From Mycolicibacterium neoaurum (GTDB lineage: Bacteria; Actinomycetota; Actinomycetes; Mycobacteriales; Mycobacteriaceae): a stretch of 64,000 nucleotides of DNA. Below are positions 25,417 to 35,231 of the stretch, in pieces. The stretch is from positions 3,844,001 through 3,908,000 of the forward strand of contig NZ_JAQIIX010000002.1 of assembly GCF_036946495.1 (NCBI RefSeq). The letters are read 5' to 3'. Under the pieces are notes generated by a model that had not been told where the DNA came from, did no database searches, and saw only the letters and a program-made list of their open reading frames with translations. The position numbers were made by a program, and so were the translations under genes. How positions within the stretch are numbered: position 1 is the stretch's first letter; each line of letters begins with the position of its first letter.

Positions 25417-26160
25417 ATGGCAGAGCCAGGCAGCGCCAGCCCCGGAGTCATTCGACCCGCCTATACGCGGGTCCTGCTCAAACTCGGTGGGGAGATGTTC
25501 GGCGGGGGACAGGTGGGCCTGGACCCCGACGTGGTCGCACTGGTGGCACGTCAGATCGCCGACGTCGTGCGGGCCGGAGCGCAGGTCGCCGTCGTCATCG
25601 GTGGTGGCAACTTCTTCCGGGGCGCGCAATTGCAGCAGCGCGGGATGGAGCGCACCCGTAGCGATTACATGGGCATGCTCGGGACCGTGATGAACAGCCT
25701 TGCGCTGCAGGACTTCCTGCAGAAGGAAGGCATCGACACGCGGGTGCAGACCGCCATCACCATGGGACAGGTCGCCGAGCCCTACATCCCGCTGCGGGCG
25801 CGTAGGCATCTGGAGAAGGGGCGAGTGGTCATCTTCGGTGCGGGTATGGGGTTGCCGTACTTCTCCACCGACACCACCGCCGCACAGCGCGCGCTGGAGA
25901 TCGGCGCCGAGGTGGTCCTGATGGCCAAGGCCGTCGACGGTGTCTTCACTGCCGACCCCCGCAAGGTGCCCGACGCCGAACTGCTCACCACCATCACCCA
26001 TCGCGAGGTCATCGACCGTGGCCTGCAGGTGGCCGATTCGACCGCCTTCAGCCTCTGCATGGACAACGGCATGCCGATTCTGGTGTTCAATCTCCTCACC
26101 GATGGCAATATCGCGCGAGCGGTTGCAGGTGAGAAGATCGGAACTCTGGTCACCAGCTGA
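25417..26160 (+). CDS. pyrH: UMP kinase
   Basis: 247 residues from ATG 25417, 6 bases after the ribosome-binding site GAAGGA. LLKLGGEMFGGG, VVIGGGNFFRG and VFTADPRKVPDAELL are typical of the amino-acid-kinase-fold UMP kinases, which phosphorylate UMP to UDP. First gene of pyrH-frr-cdsA. An in-frame start at 25378 is rejected on spacing and family length. Confidence 0.97.
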   Translation: MAEPGSASPGVIRPAYTRVLLKLGGEMFGGGQVGLDPDVVALVARQIADVVRAGAQVAVVIGGGNFFRGAQLQQRGMERTRSDYMGMLGTVMNSLALQDFLQKEGIDTRVQTAITMGQVAEPYIPLRARRHLEKGRVVIFGAGMGLPYFSTDTTAAQRALEIGAEVVLMAKAVDGVFTADPRKVPDAELLTTITHREVIDRGLQVADSTAFSLCMDNGMPILVFNLLTDGNIARAVAGEKIGTLVTS

Positions 26161-26184
26161 GCGCGCCCTTAAGGAGATAGACAC

Positions 26185-26742
26185 GTGATCGACGAAACCC
26201 TCTTCGACGCCGAGGAGAAGATGGAGAAGGCGGTGTCGGTGGCTCGCGACGACCTGTCGTCGATCCGCACCGGCCGCGCCAACCCGGGCATGTTCTCCCG
26301 ACTGAACATCGACTACTACGGTTCGATGACCCCCATCACCCAGCTCTCCAGCATCAACGTGCCCGAGGCACGGCTGGTCGTGATCAAGCCCTATGAGGCC
26401 AACCAGCTCAAGGCCATCGAGGACGCGATCCGCAACTCCGACCTGGGCGTCAACCCCTCCAACGACGGCAGCGTCATCCGGATCTCGATTCCGCAGCTCA
26501 CCGAGGAACGCCGTCGCGAACTGGTCAAGCAGGCCAAGGGCAAGGGCGAGGATGCCAAGGTGTCGGTGCGCAACATCCGGCGCAAGGCCATGGACGAACT
26601 GGCCCGCATCAAGAAGGACGGCGAGGCCGGCGAGGACGAGGTCGGGCGCGCCGAAAAGGATCTGGACAAGACCACCGGGCAGTACGTGGCCCAGATCGAC
26701 GAACTGGTCAAGCACAAAGAAGGCGAGCTGTTGGAGGTCTGA
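26185..26742 (+). CDS. frr: Ribosome recycling factor
   Basis: 185 residues, GTG start with ribosome-binding site AAGGAGAT. The protein has the family segments SIRTGRANPGMFSRL, SSINVPEARLVVIKPY and EERRRELVKQAKGKGEDAKV. With EF-G it splits post-termination ribosomes. The last base of its stop codon is the first base of the cdsA ATG. Confidence 0.98.
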   Translation: MIDETLFDAEEKMEKAVSVARDDLSSIRTGRANPGMFSRLNIDYYGSMTPITQLSSINVPEARLVVIKPYEANQLKAIEDAIRNSDLGVNPSNDGSVIRISIPQLTEERRRELVKQAKGKGEDAKVSVRNIRRKAMDELARIKKDGEAGEDEVGRAEKDLDKTTGQYVAQIDELVKHKEGELLEV

Positions 26743-27611
26743 TGACCTCTCAGCAGCGCAGTCCCGTGGTAGACGCCGAAAAACCGAAGAAATCCTCGCG
26801 TGCGGGTCGGGACCTGCCCGCGGCCATCGCCGTCGGCGTCGTGCTCGGCGGGCTGGCCATCGGCACGTTGCTGTTCGCCCCGCTGTGGTGGTTGCCGCTG
26901 CTGGCGGTGGCCATCGCCATCGCCACCCATGAGGTGATCCGCCGGCTGCGTGAGCACGGCTTCGTCCTGCCGACCGTGGCGTTGCTGATCGGCGGCCAGG
27001 CGATGATCTGGCTGACCTGGCCGTTCGGCGCCGCCGGACTGCTGGGCGCCTACGCGGGCACCATCGTGATCTGCATGATCTGGCGGCTCTTGGGCCAGGG
27101 ACTGAACAAGCAGCCCATCAACTATCTGCGCGATATCGCGGCGTCGGTGCTGCTGGCGACGTGGGTACCGTTGTTCGCGGCATTCACCGCGCTGCTGATC
27201 TTCGCCGACGACGGTGGGGAACGGGTGTTCACCGTCATCGCCACCGTCGTGTTCGCCGATATCGGCGGCTACGTCGCCGGCGTCCTGTTCGGCAAGCATC
27301 TGATGGCCCCGGCGATCAGCCCCAAGAAATCCTGGGAAGGCCTGGGTGGGTCGATGGTCTTCGGCACCGCCGCCGCGGTCCTGTCAGTGGCGTTCCTGCT
27401 GGACCGCCCGGCCTGGATCGGTGTGCCGCTGGGCGTGCTGCTGGTCATCACCGGTGTCCTGGGAGACCTGGTCGAATCGCAGGTCAAACGCGACCTCGGT
27501 ATCAAGGACATGGGCACACTGCTGCCCGGGCACGGCGGCATCATGGATCGGATCGATGCCATGCTGCCCTCGGCTGTCGTCGGTTGGATCGTGCTGACGC
27601 TGCTCGCCTGA
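26742..27611 (+). CDS. cdsA: Phosphatidate cytidylyltransferase
   Basis: 289 residues, with a charged N-terminal leader of about 28 residues and then seven or eight membrane segments. The CDP-diglyceride synthetase signature SQVKRDLGIKDMGTLLPGHG is complete near the end. Makes CDP-diacylglycerol, the precursor for phosphatidylinositol, cardiolipin and thus the mannosylated envelope lipids. Its ATG shares one base with the frr stop. Confidence 0.97.
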   Translation: MTSQQRSPVVDAEKPKKSSRAGRDLPAAIAVGVVLGGLAIGTLLFAPLWWLPLLAVAIAIATHEVIRRLREHGFVLPTVALLIGGQAMIWLTWPFGAAGLLGAYAGTIVICMIWRLLGQGLNKQPINYLRDIAASVLLATWVPLFAAFTALLIFADDGGERVFTVIATVVFADIGGYVAGVLFGKHLMAPAISPKKSWEGLGGSMVFGTAAAVLSVAFLLDRPAWIGVPLGVLLVITGVLGDLVESQVKRDLGIKDMGTLLPGHGGIMDRIDAMLPSAVVGWIVLTLLA

Positions 27612-27664
27612 GTCCGGCCTGAATTCGTTGCCGGCCGGCCCGCAATGGGATACTGGGACAGATC

Positions 27665-28762
27665 ATGGCCGTTTCCCTTCCGCTGGTTTTCGACGCTCCG
27701 CGACGCGCACTGCCGCCGCGGCATCTCGCCGACCTCGACGCCGATGGCCGCATCGCCGCCGTCGCCGAGCTGGGCCTACCGAAATTCCGGGCCAAACAGC
27801 TGGCCAACCACTATTACGGCCGGCTGAGCGCCGATCCGCGGGAGATGACCGATCTGCCCGCCGCGGTGCGCGAACAGGTGGCCGAGGCGCTGTTCCCCAC
27901 GCTGATCCAGCCGGCCAAGCAAATCCAGTGCGATGCCGGCGAGACCCGCAAGACGCTGTGGCGCGCGGTCGATGGCACCACCTTCGAGTCGGTCCTGATG
28001 CGCTATCCGCAGCGCAATACCGTGTGCATCTCCTCACAGGCCGGCTGCGGGATGGCGTGCCCGTTCTGTGCGACGGGCCAGGGCGGCCTGCAGCGCAATC
28101 TGTCCACCGCCGAGATCCTGGAACAGGTGCGGGCGGCATCGGCGGCCATGCGCAACGAACATGACGGCAGGCTGTCCAACATCGTCTTCATGGGCATGGG
28201 GGAGCCGCTGGCCAACTACAACCGCGTCGTCGCCGCCGTGAAGCGGATCATCGCGCCGCCTCCGGAGGGCTTCGGCATCGGCGCCCGGTCGGTGACGGTG
28301 TCCACCGTCGGGCTGGCGCCGGCCATTCGCAAGCTGGCCGACGAGAAGCTCGGTGTGACGCTGGCATTGTCTCTGCACACCCCGGACGACGAGCTGCGCG
28401 ACACCCTGGTGCCGGTGAACAACCGGTGGAAGGTCGACGAGGTCCTCGACGCCGCCCGGTACTACGCCGATGTCACCGGCCGTCGTGTCTCGGTGGAGTA
28501 CGCGCTGATCCGCGATGTCAACGATCAGCCCTGGCGTGCGGATCTTCTCGGCAAGAAGCTGCACAGCAAGCTCGGCCCGCTCGTCCACGTGAACCTGATT
28601 CCGTTGAACCCCACTCCGGGTAGTGAATGGGACGCAAGTCCCAAACCGGTCGAGCGTGAGTTCGTGCGACGGGTGCAGGCCAAGGGGGTTTCCTGCACCG
28701 TGCGCGATACCCGTGGCCGCGAAATAGCAGCCGCCTGCGGACAACTGGCCGCCGAGGGCTGA
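27665..28762 (+). CDS. rlmN: 23S rRNA (adenine-2503-C2) methyltransferase
   Basis: 365 residues. The radical-SAM cysteines are in CGMACPFCATGQGG, and the family blocks IVFMGMGEPLANYN, LALSLHTPDDELRD and the C-terminal catalytic Cys in GVSCTVRDTRG are present. Methylates A2503 of 23S rRNA and A37 of some tRNAs using two SAM molecules. Convergent with the tetR-type gene that ends six bases downstream. Confidence 0.96.
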   Translation: MAVSLPLVFDAPRRALPPRHLADLDADGRIAAVAELGLPKFRAKQLANHYYGRLSADPREMTDLPAAVREQVAEALFPTLIQPAKQIQCDAGETRKTLWRAVDGTTFESVLMRYPQRNTVCISSQAGCGMACPFCATGQGGLQRNLSTAEILEQVRAASAAMRNEHDGRLSNIVFMGMGEPLANYNRVVAAVKRIIAPPPEGFGIGARSVTVSTVGLAPAIRKLADEKLGVTLALSLHTPDDELRDTLVPVNNRWKVDEVLDAARYYADVTGRRVSVEYALIRDVNDQPWRADLLGKKLHSKLGPLVHVNLIPLNPTPGSEWDASPKPVEREFVRRVQAKGVSCTVRDTRGREIAAACGQLAAEG

Positions 28763-28767
28763 CCCGG

Positions 28768-29313
28768 CTATTTGATGCCGACGGCGTGGCGCAGCTGCGC
28801 CAGGAACTGGGCATCGTCATCGCTGCGCACGATGTAGTGCGATATCGCCACCCTGATCACCGTCGCGGCCTTCACTTCGGCATTCGCGCCGCTGAGCAAT
28901 TTCAGCAGGCGTGCCCGCATGATCGGGATGACGTAGCCCAGCTGCTTGATGACGACCTCGGGTTCGATGTCCACCACTCGCACCCCGGAATACGACTGCT
29001 GATACTCGACGATGAAACGCAATGCAGCATCCAGCTTTTCGGTCCCGCGCAAACCCGCGGTCGCCGCGCCCATCCCGGTGTCGAACAGCTCGGACTCATA
29101 TCTGCCGAAGGCGCGCAGCAGCTCTTCCTTCGACGCGAACCACCGGTACAGAGTGGGTCGGGACACCCCGGCCTGCAATGCAACCTCGGAAAGGCTGAGT
29201 TTGGTCTGACCGTTGCGGCCGAGCACCTCGGCCGTGGCAGCCAGGATCCGGCGGCGCGTCGAGGTGTCCTCGGCACCGTCGGAATGTGCGGTCAGCGGCT
29301 TGTTCACGCCCAT
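28768..29313 (-). CDS. TetR family regulator
   Basis: 181 residues. The N-terminal helix-turn-helix is RRRILAATAEVLGRNGQTKL followed by LSEVALQAGVSRPTLYRWFASKEELL; the rest is the ligand-binding, dimerising helical domain. The ATG at 29313 (MGVNKPLTAHSDGAEDTSTR) is 4 bases after the stop of the GH3 beta-glucosidase, so the two are co-transcribed and the regulator probably controls that unit or its own. The ligand is unknown. Confidence 0.9.
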   Translation of the reverse strand: MGVNKPLTAHSDGAEDTSTRRRILAATAEVLGRNGQTKLSLSEVALQAGVSRPTLYRWFASKEELLRAFGRYESELFDTGMGAATAGLRGTEKLDAALRFIVEYQQSYSGVRVVDIEPEVVIKQLGYVIPIMRARLLKLLSGANAEVKAATVIRVAISHYIVRSDDDAQFLAQLRHAVGIK

Positions 29314-29317
29314 GATG

Positions 29318-31543
29318 CTAATGGGACCGCTGTGCGTTGACGGTCTCGAGCAGCTCTTGGATCCGCTCCGGGGGTACGGCACCACCGCTGAGTGAGGTGA
29401 TTCGGCCGATCGGGATCGAGGACAGCATCCGCAGCATGTCGGTTCCCAGGCCCTGGCCCGAATTCTGTTCGGGTGCCGCTTCGGCGATCGCGGCCATCGC
29501 GCCCATCACCACCGGCGCGGCCTCCGGATCCGACAGCAACTCCCCGATGGTGGAGTCCATGGTGAACGAGGTCGGTACCGCGTCGCCGGATACGGCGACC
29601 GTGGTGCTCAGGCGAATGTCGCGACTGGAGGCCGCCGCGGCCAGCGAATAGTCGCCTGCTTCGACCACCCACCGCGACGCGGCGATATCCCAATAGGCGA
29701 GTTCGGAACGCGCGACCGCGATCTCGACGGTGCGGCTGTCACCGGGCGGCAGCGTCAACTCGCCGAAACCGACAAGCCATTGCGGCGGTCGGGATACCGG
29801 GGATTCCGGCCGCCCGGCGTAGATCTGAACCACCTCACGGCCGAGCCGTTGTCCGGTGTTCGTGATCGTCACGCGAACCGTGAAACGATCGGTTCCCTCC
29901 TCGACCGTCATGTCGTCATAGCTGAAGTTCGTATAGGACAGGCCGTGTCCGAACGGGAATGTCACCTCCAGATCGCGCGCGTCATAGCCGCGGTATCCGA
30001 CGAAGAACCGTTCCCCGTAGATGATCTTGCCGTTCTCGCCCGGGAAGTTCAGATAGGCCGGGCAGTCCTGCAGGCGGACGGGCACGGTCTCGGTGAGCTT
30101 GCCGGAGGGATTGGCCGCGCCGAAGAGTACATCGGCGATCGCCGCCCCGCCGCCCTGTCCGAGCAGCGCGCCGTCCAGGATCGCCGGCGCCAGTTCCGCA
30201 ACCGGCTGCAGCCGCAGCACGCCGCCGTGGCTCAGCACCGCCACCGTGCGCGGCTGGGCCCGCACGACCGCGGCCAGCAGTTGGAGTTGTTCGTCGGGCA
30301 GCTCGATATCGGGACGATCGAAGCCCTCGGATTCGGCCTCGGCGGGCAGCCCGAGGAAGACCACCGCGGCATCAGCGGCAGCGACCGCGGCAAGGGTTTC
30401 CTCGGTGATGCCATCGGAATGGCTGACCTTGCCCGCACGGATTTCGATCTCCGCCAACGGGATATCCAGCCGGGTCGGGTTCACGTGGGAGCTACCCCCG
30501 CCCTGGTACCGCGGCTGAACCGCGAACTCGCCGACGACGGCGACCGAGGAGGCCGGGTTCAAGGGCAGCACATCGTGGTCGTTCTTGAGCAGCACGATCG
30601 ATCGTGTGGCCGCCGCACGGGCCAGGTCGTGGTGCTCGTCGACATCGAAAGTCACCGCCGCAGTGTCGTGTTCGCCGGCCCGCCGGGCCAATCGCGCCAC
30701 CCGCTCGGCGGCCCGTGACAGAACCTCTGCGGGCAGCTCACCGGACTCGACCGCGGCGCAGACCGCGGCATCGGTGCTGCCGCCGGTGCCCGGCATCTCC
30801 AGATCCACACCCGCGGACACCGCGGCGACCCGGTCTCGCACGGCGCCCCAATCGCTGACCACGACACCGTCGAAATCCCACTCGTCGCGCAGCACGGTGC
30901 TCAACAGCCACGCGTTCTCGGCCGCGTAGACACCATTGATGCGGTTGTAGGAGCACATCACCGTCCACGGTCGGGTGTGGGTGATGATGTGTTCGAAACC
31001 GCGCAGATAGATCTCCCGCAGGGTGCGTTCGTCGACCTCGGAGCTGACGCGCATCCGGTCGTCCTCGGCGTTGTTGGCCGCAAAGTGTTTCGGTGAGGCG
31101 CCGACGCCCCGGCTCTGCACACCCGACACCCATGCCGCTCCCAGCACGCCGGTGAGCAATGGATCCTCGGAGAAGTACTCGAAGTTGCGGCCGCACCGCG
31201 GATCTCGCTTGATGTTGACCCCGGGACCCAACAGCACGTCGACCCCGAGCGCGCGCGCCTCGGTCCCCAATGCGACGGCGACCCGGTGCACCAGATCGGG
31301 GTCCCAGGATTGTGCAAGACCCGCCGCCGGCGGGAAGCAGGTCGCCGGCTCGCTCGCGGCGATCCCGATGTGATCGACCGCGCCGGACTGTTTGCGTACC
31401 CCGTGAGGTCCGTCCGTCAACACGATCGACGGGACATTCCCAACGGCCTTGGTGGTCCAGAACGTGGCGCCGCTTCCGAGGGCGGCCTGTTCGGCGGTGG
31501 ACAGTGCGGTGATGTCATCGGAGCGCTCGGTCACCTGTCCCAT
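29318..31543 (-). CDS. Glycoside hydrolase family 3 (beta-glucosidase type)
   Basis: 741 residues. The N-terminal GH3 barrel (about 20-310) has LTDGPHGVRKQ, PGVNIKRDPRCGRNFEYFSEDP, KHFAANNAEDDRM and the nucleophile Asp in VVVSDWGAVRD. The alpha/beta sandwich (about 320-530) has VAVVGEFAVQPRYQGGGSSHV, and a C-terminal fibronectin-III-like domain (FPFGHGLSYTNFSYDD to VEAGDYSLAAAASSRDI) follows. No signal peptide, so probably cytoplasmic. About 90 extra residues at the end are not part of standard GH3. Releases terminal beta-glucosyl (or related) residues; the true sugar is unknown. In an operon with the TetR gene. Confidence 0.9.
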   Translation of the reverse strand: MGQVTERSDDITALSTAEQAALGSGATFWTTKAVGNVPSIVLTDGPHGVRKQSGAVDHIGIAASEPATCFPPAAGLAQSWDPDLVHRVAVALGTEARALGVDVLLGPGVNIKRDPRCGRNFEYFSEDPLLTGVLGAAWVSGVQSRGVGASPKHFAANNAEDDRMRVSSEVDERTLREIYLRGFEHIITHTRPWTVMCSYNRINGVYAAENAWLLSTVLRDEWDFDGVVVSDWGAVRDRVAAVSAGVDLEMPGTGGSTDAAVCAAVESGELPAEVLSRAAERVARLARRAGEHDTAAVTFDVDEHHDLARAAATRSIVLLKNDHDVLPLNPASSVAVVGEFAVQPRYQGGGSSHVNPTRLDIPLAEIEIRAGKVSHSDGITEETLAAVAAADAAVVFLGLPAEAESEGFDRPDIELPDEQLQLLAAVVRAQPRTVAVLSHGGVLRLQPVAELAPAILDGALLGQGGGAAIADVLFGAANPSGKLTETVPVRLQDCPAYLNFPGENGKIIYGERFFVGYRGYDARDLEVTFPFGHGLSYTNFSYDDMTVEEGTDRFTVRVTITNTGQRLGREVVQIYAGRPESPVSRPPQWLVGFGELTLPPGDSRTVEIAVARSELAYWDIAASRWVVEAGDYSLAAAASSRDIRLSTTVAVSGDAVPTSFTMDSTIGELLSDPEAAPVVMGAMAAIAEAAPEQNSGQGLGTDMLRMLSSIPIGRITSLSGGAVPPERIQELLETVNAQRSH

Positions 31544-31580
31544 TGTCCACAGCGGATCCGTGCCCTGGGCCGCCCTGACA

Positions 31581-31620
31581 CGAGAACGCCCCGGAACCCA
31601 TGGGCTCCGGGGCGTTCTCG
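31581..31620 (-). terminator. Terminator after the DUF2631 gene
   Basis: Perfect 15-base arms (31581-31595 and 31606-31620) whose 10-base centre itself holds CCCATGGG, giving an almost continuous hairpin. It lies 12 bases past the stop of the minus-strand DUF2631 gene and before the glycosidase start, so it separates those transcripts. Confidence 0.8.
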
Positions 31621-31631
31621 CGCAGTGTGGG

Positions 31632-31886
31632 TTAGCGGTACCAGCCGCGGCTGCGGGCGATCCAGTCCCGCGCCACGATGCCGAGGATCAGCACGGCAAA
31701 GAAGATGAGGAAGACGTCCTCGACGTGCCCGACGTGGTTGCCGTGGGTCATCACGACCAGGAAGATCGCGGCGAAGATGCCGATGATGTGCAGCACCCGG
31801 GGGTTCTCCACAGACCAGCCCCATGCCGCCGAGGGCACATCTTCGGTATCGACGCCGTGGTGACGCTCGACCTCGGTGCTGGACAC
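31632..31886 (-). CDS. DUF2631 small membrane protein
   Basis: 84 residues with a hydrophilic N-terminus and two membrane segments (VLHIIGIFAAIFLVVM and VEDVFLIFFAVLILGIVARDW). Matches the actinobacterial DUF2631 family (Rv2876-like), which has no known function. It has a terminator just after its stop and no close partner on its strand. Confidence 0.85.
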   Translation of the reverse strand: MSSTEVERHHGVDTEDVPSAAWGWSVENPRVLHIIGIFAAIFLVVMTHGNHVGHVEDVFLIFFAVLILGIVARDWIARSRGWYR

Positions 31887-32026
31887 GCCTTCTCCTCACG
31901 TCCGGTGGACAGTGCGCCCATTCTGGCACACCTCGGTGATCGAGCCCGAACGAGGCCGGCCGAGCGCCGGCGAGACAGGCGCGGAAAAAGGAGTGGAAAA
32001 GGGCCGGTAGTGGGTACGTTGCGTGC

Positions 32027-33505
32027 GTGACGGAACGATTGCGCAGGAAATCCGTAGAGCAGTCCATCGCCGATACCGACGAACCGGGTACCCGGCTGCG
32101 CAAGGATCTGACCTGGTGGGACCTGACGGTCTTCGGTGTGTCGGTCGTCGTGGGTGCCGGCATCTTCACCGTCACCGCCTCCACCGCGGCCAATATCACC
32201 GGCCCGGCGATCTCGGTGTCGTTTCTGTTGGCTGCCGTCACCTGTGGCCTGGCCGCCCTGTGTTACGCCGAGTTCGCCTCGACGGTGCCGGTGGCCGGTA
32301 GCGCCTACACGTTCTCCTATGCGACCTTCGGCGAGTTCATCGCCTGGATCATCGGTTGGGACCTGATCCTGGAGTTCGCCGTCGGTGCCGCCGTGGTGGC
32401 CAAGGGGTGGTCGAGCTATCTGGGAACGGTGTTCGGCTTCTCCGGTGGTGTCGTCGCGGTCGGACCACTCGATTTTGACTGGGGTGCCCTGCTGATCGTC
32501 GGCACCGTCGCGGCGCTGCTGGCACTGGGGACCAAACTGTCCTCGCATGTCAGTCTCGTCATCACCGCCGTCAAGGTGTCGGTGGTGCTGCTGGTGGTGA
32601 TCGTCGGCGCCTTCTACATCAAGGTGGCCAACTACACACCCTTCATCCCGCCCACCGAATCGGGGGAGTCCGCGGGGTCCGGTGTGGACCAGTCGGTCTT
32701 CTCGCTGCTGACCGGCGCGGCGGGCAGTCACTACGGCATCTACGGTCTGCTGGCGGGTGCGTCGATCGTCTTCTTCGCCTTCATCGGTTTCGACGTGGTC
32801 GCGACGACAGCCGAGGAGACCAGGAATCCGCAGCGCGACGTCGCCAGGGGAATCCTTGCCTCGTTGGCGATCGTGACCGTCCTCTACGTGGCGGTGTCGG
32901 TGGTGCTGTCCGGGATGGCCTCCTACGTCGACATGAAGGAGGCCGGTGGCGGACATCCCAACCTGGCCACCGCGTTCGAACTCAACGGTGTGGACTGGGC
33001 CGCGAAGGTCATCTCGATCGGAGCGCTGGCGGGCTTGACCACCGTGGTGATGGTGCTGATGCTCGGCCTGTCGCGGGTGCTGTTCGCGATGTCGCGTGAC
33101 GGCTTGCTCCCGCGGTCACTGGCGCGCACCGGCTCCCGGGGAACCCCGGTGCGGATCACCGTCATCGTGGCTGTACTGGTCGCGCTGGCGGCCTCGCTGT
33201 TCCCGGTCAACCGGCTCGAAGAGATGGTCAATGTGGGCACGTTGTTCGCCTTCGTGCTGGTGTCGGCGGGTGTCATCGTGCTCCGGCGCAGTCGCCCGGA
33301 TCTCGAACGTGGCTTCCGGGTGCCGTGGGTGCCGCTGCTGCCGATCGCCTCGATCGTCGCGTGTCTGTGGTTGATGCTGAATCTGACCGCGTTGACCTGG
33401 ATCAGGTTCATCGCGTGGATGGCCTTGGGTGTGTTGATCTACCTTGCCTACGGGCGTGGGCATTCGCTACTCGGTCAGCGACAGGCGCTCGACGGCAAGA
33501 TCTGA
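32027..33505 (+). CDS. APC-family amino-acid permease
   Basis: 492 residues, GTG start. About 12 membrane segments with the cationic-amino-acid transporter hallmarks DLTVFGVSVVVGAGIFTVT, YAEFASTVPVAGSAYTFSYAT, FIGFDVVATTAEETRNPQRD and the C-terminal FRVPWVPLLPI. Likely imports a basic amino acid or a relative with protons. Convergent with dipZ, ten bases from its stop. Confidence 0.9.
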   Translation: MTERLRRKSVEQSIADTDEPGTRLRKDLTWWDLTVFGVSVVVGAGIFTVTASTAANITGPAISVSFLLAAVTCGLAALCYAEFASTVPVAGSAYTFSYATFGEFIAWIIGWDLILEFAVGAAVVAKGWSSYLGTVFGFSGGVVAVGPLDFDWGALLIVGTVAALLALGTKLSSHVSLVITAVKVSVVLLVVIVGAFYIKVANYTPFIPPTESGESAGSGVDQSVFSLLTGAAGSHYGIYGLLAGASIVFFAFIGFDVVATTAEETRNPQRDVARGILASLAIVTVLYVAVSVVLSGMASYVDMKEAGGGHPNLATAFELNGVDWAAKVISIGALAGLTTVVMVLMLGLSRVLFAMSRDGLLPRSLARTGSRGTPVRITVIVAVLVALAASLFPVNRLEEMVNVGTLFAFVLVSAGVIVLRRSRPDLERGFRVPWVPLLPIASIVACLWLMLNLTALTWIRFIAWMALGVLIYLAYGRGHSLLGQRQALDGKI

Positions 33506-33514
33506 GTAGTCGCG

Positions 33515-35224
33515 TCAGCCGTAGGTGAACGAAAACGCCTGCAGCCCATCGTCGAGTGACACCTCGACGGTGCCGGTGCCCGCGGGATCGTCGGCGATGA
33601 TCTGGCGCATGTTCGGCGGACCGGAGACCGGCAATTCGCGGGTGACACCCTCGTGGGTGATCCGCACGGTGCCGTTACCGCCGACGACGAGATAGACATT
33701 GCGCGCGCGATAGTTCAGCCGGATCGTCGCGCCGTCGGCCCGTGCCGTGATGCCCTGGTAATTCAAAGCCCACGGCCCGCGCAGGGCGAAGCTGTCCGGG
33801 GCGAGCCGGTCCGGGAAGTCGAACGTGTGGTTGCCCTCGTCATAAACCCCGGTGCCGCCGTAGTTGACCACCTTGCCGACGCTGAAGTACGTCTCCGGTG
33901 TGGTGGGGGCTGTCGGGGTGTCGTCCGAGCGTTCCGTCGCCGCCGGCAGGGTACGGCTGTCACCGTCGGAAAGAAGTTGGCGGATCAGCTTTTCGGTGGT
34001 GGCGTAGTCGCCCTCGCCGAACTTGATGTGGCGCACCACGCCGTTCTTGTCGATCAGGTAGTGGGCGGGCCAGTAACGGTTGCGATAGTTGGTCCAGGTC
34101 GAGAAGTTGTTGTCCATCGCCACGGGATAGGTGATGCCGAGATCGGCGGCACCGCTGACGACGTTGGCCTGCACCTTCTCGAAGGCGTACTCGGGGGTGT
34201 GCACACCGATGACCTGCAGACCGTGGTCCCGGTAGGCCGCATACCAGTCGACCAGATGCGGTGTGGCCCGCTGACAGTTGATGCATGAGTAGGCCCAGAA
34301 GTCGATCAGTACCACCTTGCCGCGCAAGGACTTCAGGTCGATCGGTGCGTTGCCCGGAGTATTGAGCCATGCCGCGATCCCTTTGATGTCCGGTGCGGTG
34401 CCGCAGCTTTCCAGGACGGGCGCACCGTTGGTGCAGTTCGACAACTCGGCATTCTGATCGTTGACCAACCCGCCGAGGTCGAGCTTCTCGCGCAGCTGCT
34501 CCTCGCCGCCGACCCGGTACTGCAGGGCGGCGGTGTAGTCGGGGATGGCGCGCTGTAACACCGCGGGAAGGTTGAACACCAATGCCACGGCCAATCCGAT
34601 GGTGACCACCCCCGCGACGACGCGGATCTGGCGCTGCCGGCGACGAAATGCCGCCACCCGCTCGGTGACCCGCCGCCCGGCCAGGGCGAAGAACAGGAGG
34701 GGCAGGGCGGCGCCGATCGCGAACGACAGTGTCAGGGCGATGATGTCCGCGCCGATGCTGCCGGTGGCGCCGGCAACGACGATCGCCGCGAGCACCGGGC
34801 CTGCGCACGGTACGTACAGCACGCCCAGGGTGAGACCGAGACCGAAACCGCTGGTGCCCGAATAGAACTGCTTCTGCGGCAACCGGGCGAACGGCTTCTC
34901 CAGCACGGCTTCGAACCGCGGGAAGATCAGCCCGAGGCCAATGGCCACCAACGCCGCCAGGGCCAGCCAGCGGATGGTGTCCTGGGGTAGGTGCAGCAGC
35001 GACAGCAGAGCCGATCCGAGCAGTGTGACCAGGCTGAAGCTCACGACCAGGCCGGTGATCACCAGATACGGCCGCAGCCGCGACGTCCGCGCCGAACCGG
35101 TGGGTGCTGCGGTGTCCCCGGCCTGGGTCCCTGAGAAGAAGATGACCGGCAACACCGGCAGAATGCACGGCGAGATGCCGGTGATCAGGCCACCGAGGAA
35201 GCCGATCGTGATCAAAGTGGCCAT
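33515..35224 (-). CDS. dipZ: DipZ: CcdA-type membrane domain plus thioredoxin-like domain
   Basis: 569 residues. The N-terminal 240 residues form a CcdA-like electron-transfer domain of six membrane segments with redox cysteines in GISPCILPVLPV and LYVPCAGPVLAA. An extracytoplasmic thioredoxin-like domain with active site SCINCQ in DFWAYSCINCQRATPHL follows, and then a C-terminal beta-domain (GNHTFDFPDRLAPDSFAL to LQAFSFTYG). It carries electrons across the membrane to reduce exported proteins. The start at 35224 is chosen because a SigK-type -10 ends eight bases before it; the upstream ATG at 35233 overlaps that -10 and would not be in the transcript. Confidence 0.9.
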   Translation of the reverse strand: MATLITIGFLGGLITGISPCILPVLPVIFFSGTQAGDTAAPTGSARTSRLRPYLVITGLVVSFSLVTLLGSALLSLLHLPQDTIRWLALAALVAIGLGLIFPRFEAVLEKPFARLPQKQFYSGTSGFGLGLTLGVLYVPCAGPVLAAIVVAGATGSIGADIIALTLSFAIGAALPLLFFALAGRRVTERVAAFRRRQRQIRVVAGVVTIGLAVALVFNLPAVLQRAIPDYTAALQYRVGGEEQLREKLDLGGLVNDQNAELSNCTNGAPVLESCGTAPDIKGIAAWLNTPGNAPIDLKSLRGKVVLIDFWAYSCINCQRATPHLVDWYAAYRDHGLQVIGVHTPEYAFEKVQANVVSGAADLGITYPVAMDNNFSTWTNYRNRYWPAHYLIDKNGVVRHIKFGEGDYATTEKLIRQLLSDGDSRTLPAATERSDDTPTAPTTPETYFSVGKVVNYGGTGVYDEGNHTFDFPDRLAPDSFALRGPWALNYQGITARADGATIRLNYRARNVYLVVGGNGTVRITHEGVTRELPVSGPPNMRQIIADDPAGTGTVEVSLDDGLQAFSFTYG

Positions 35225-35231
35225 ATGAGTC

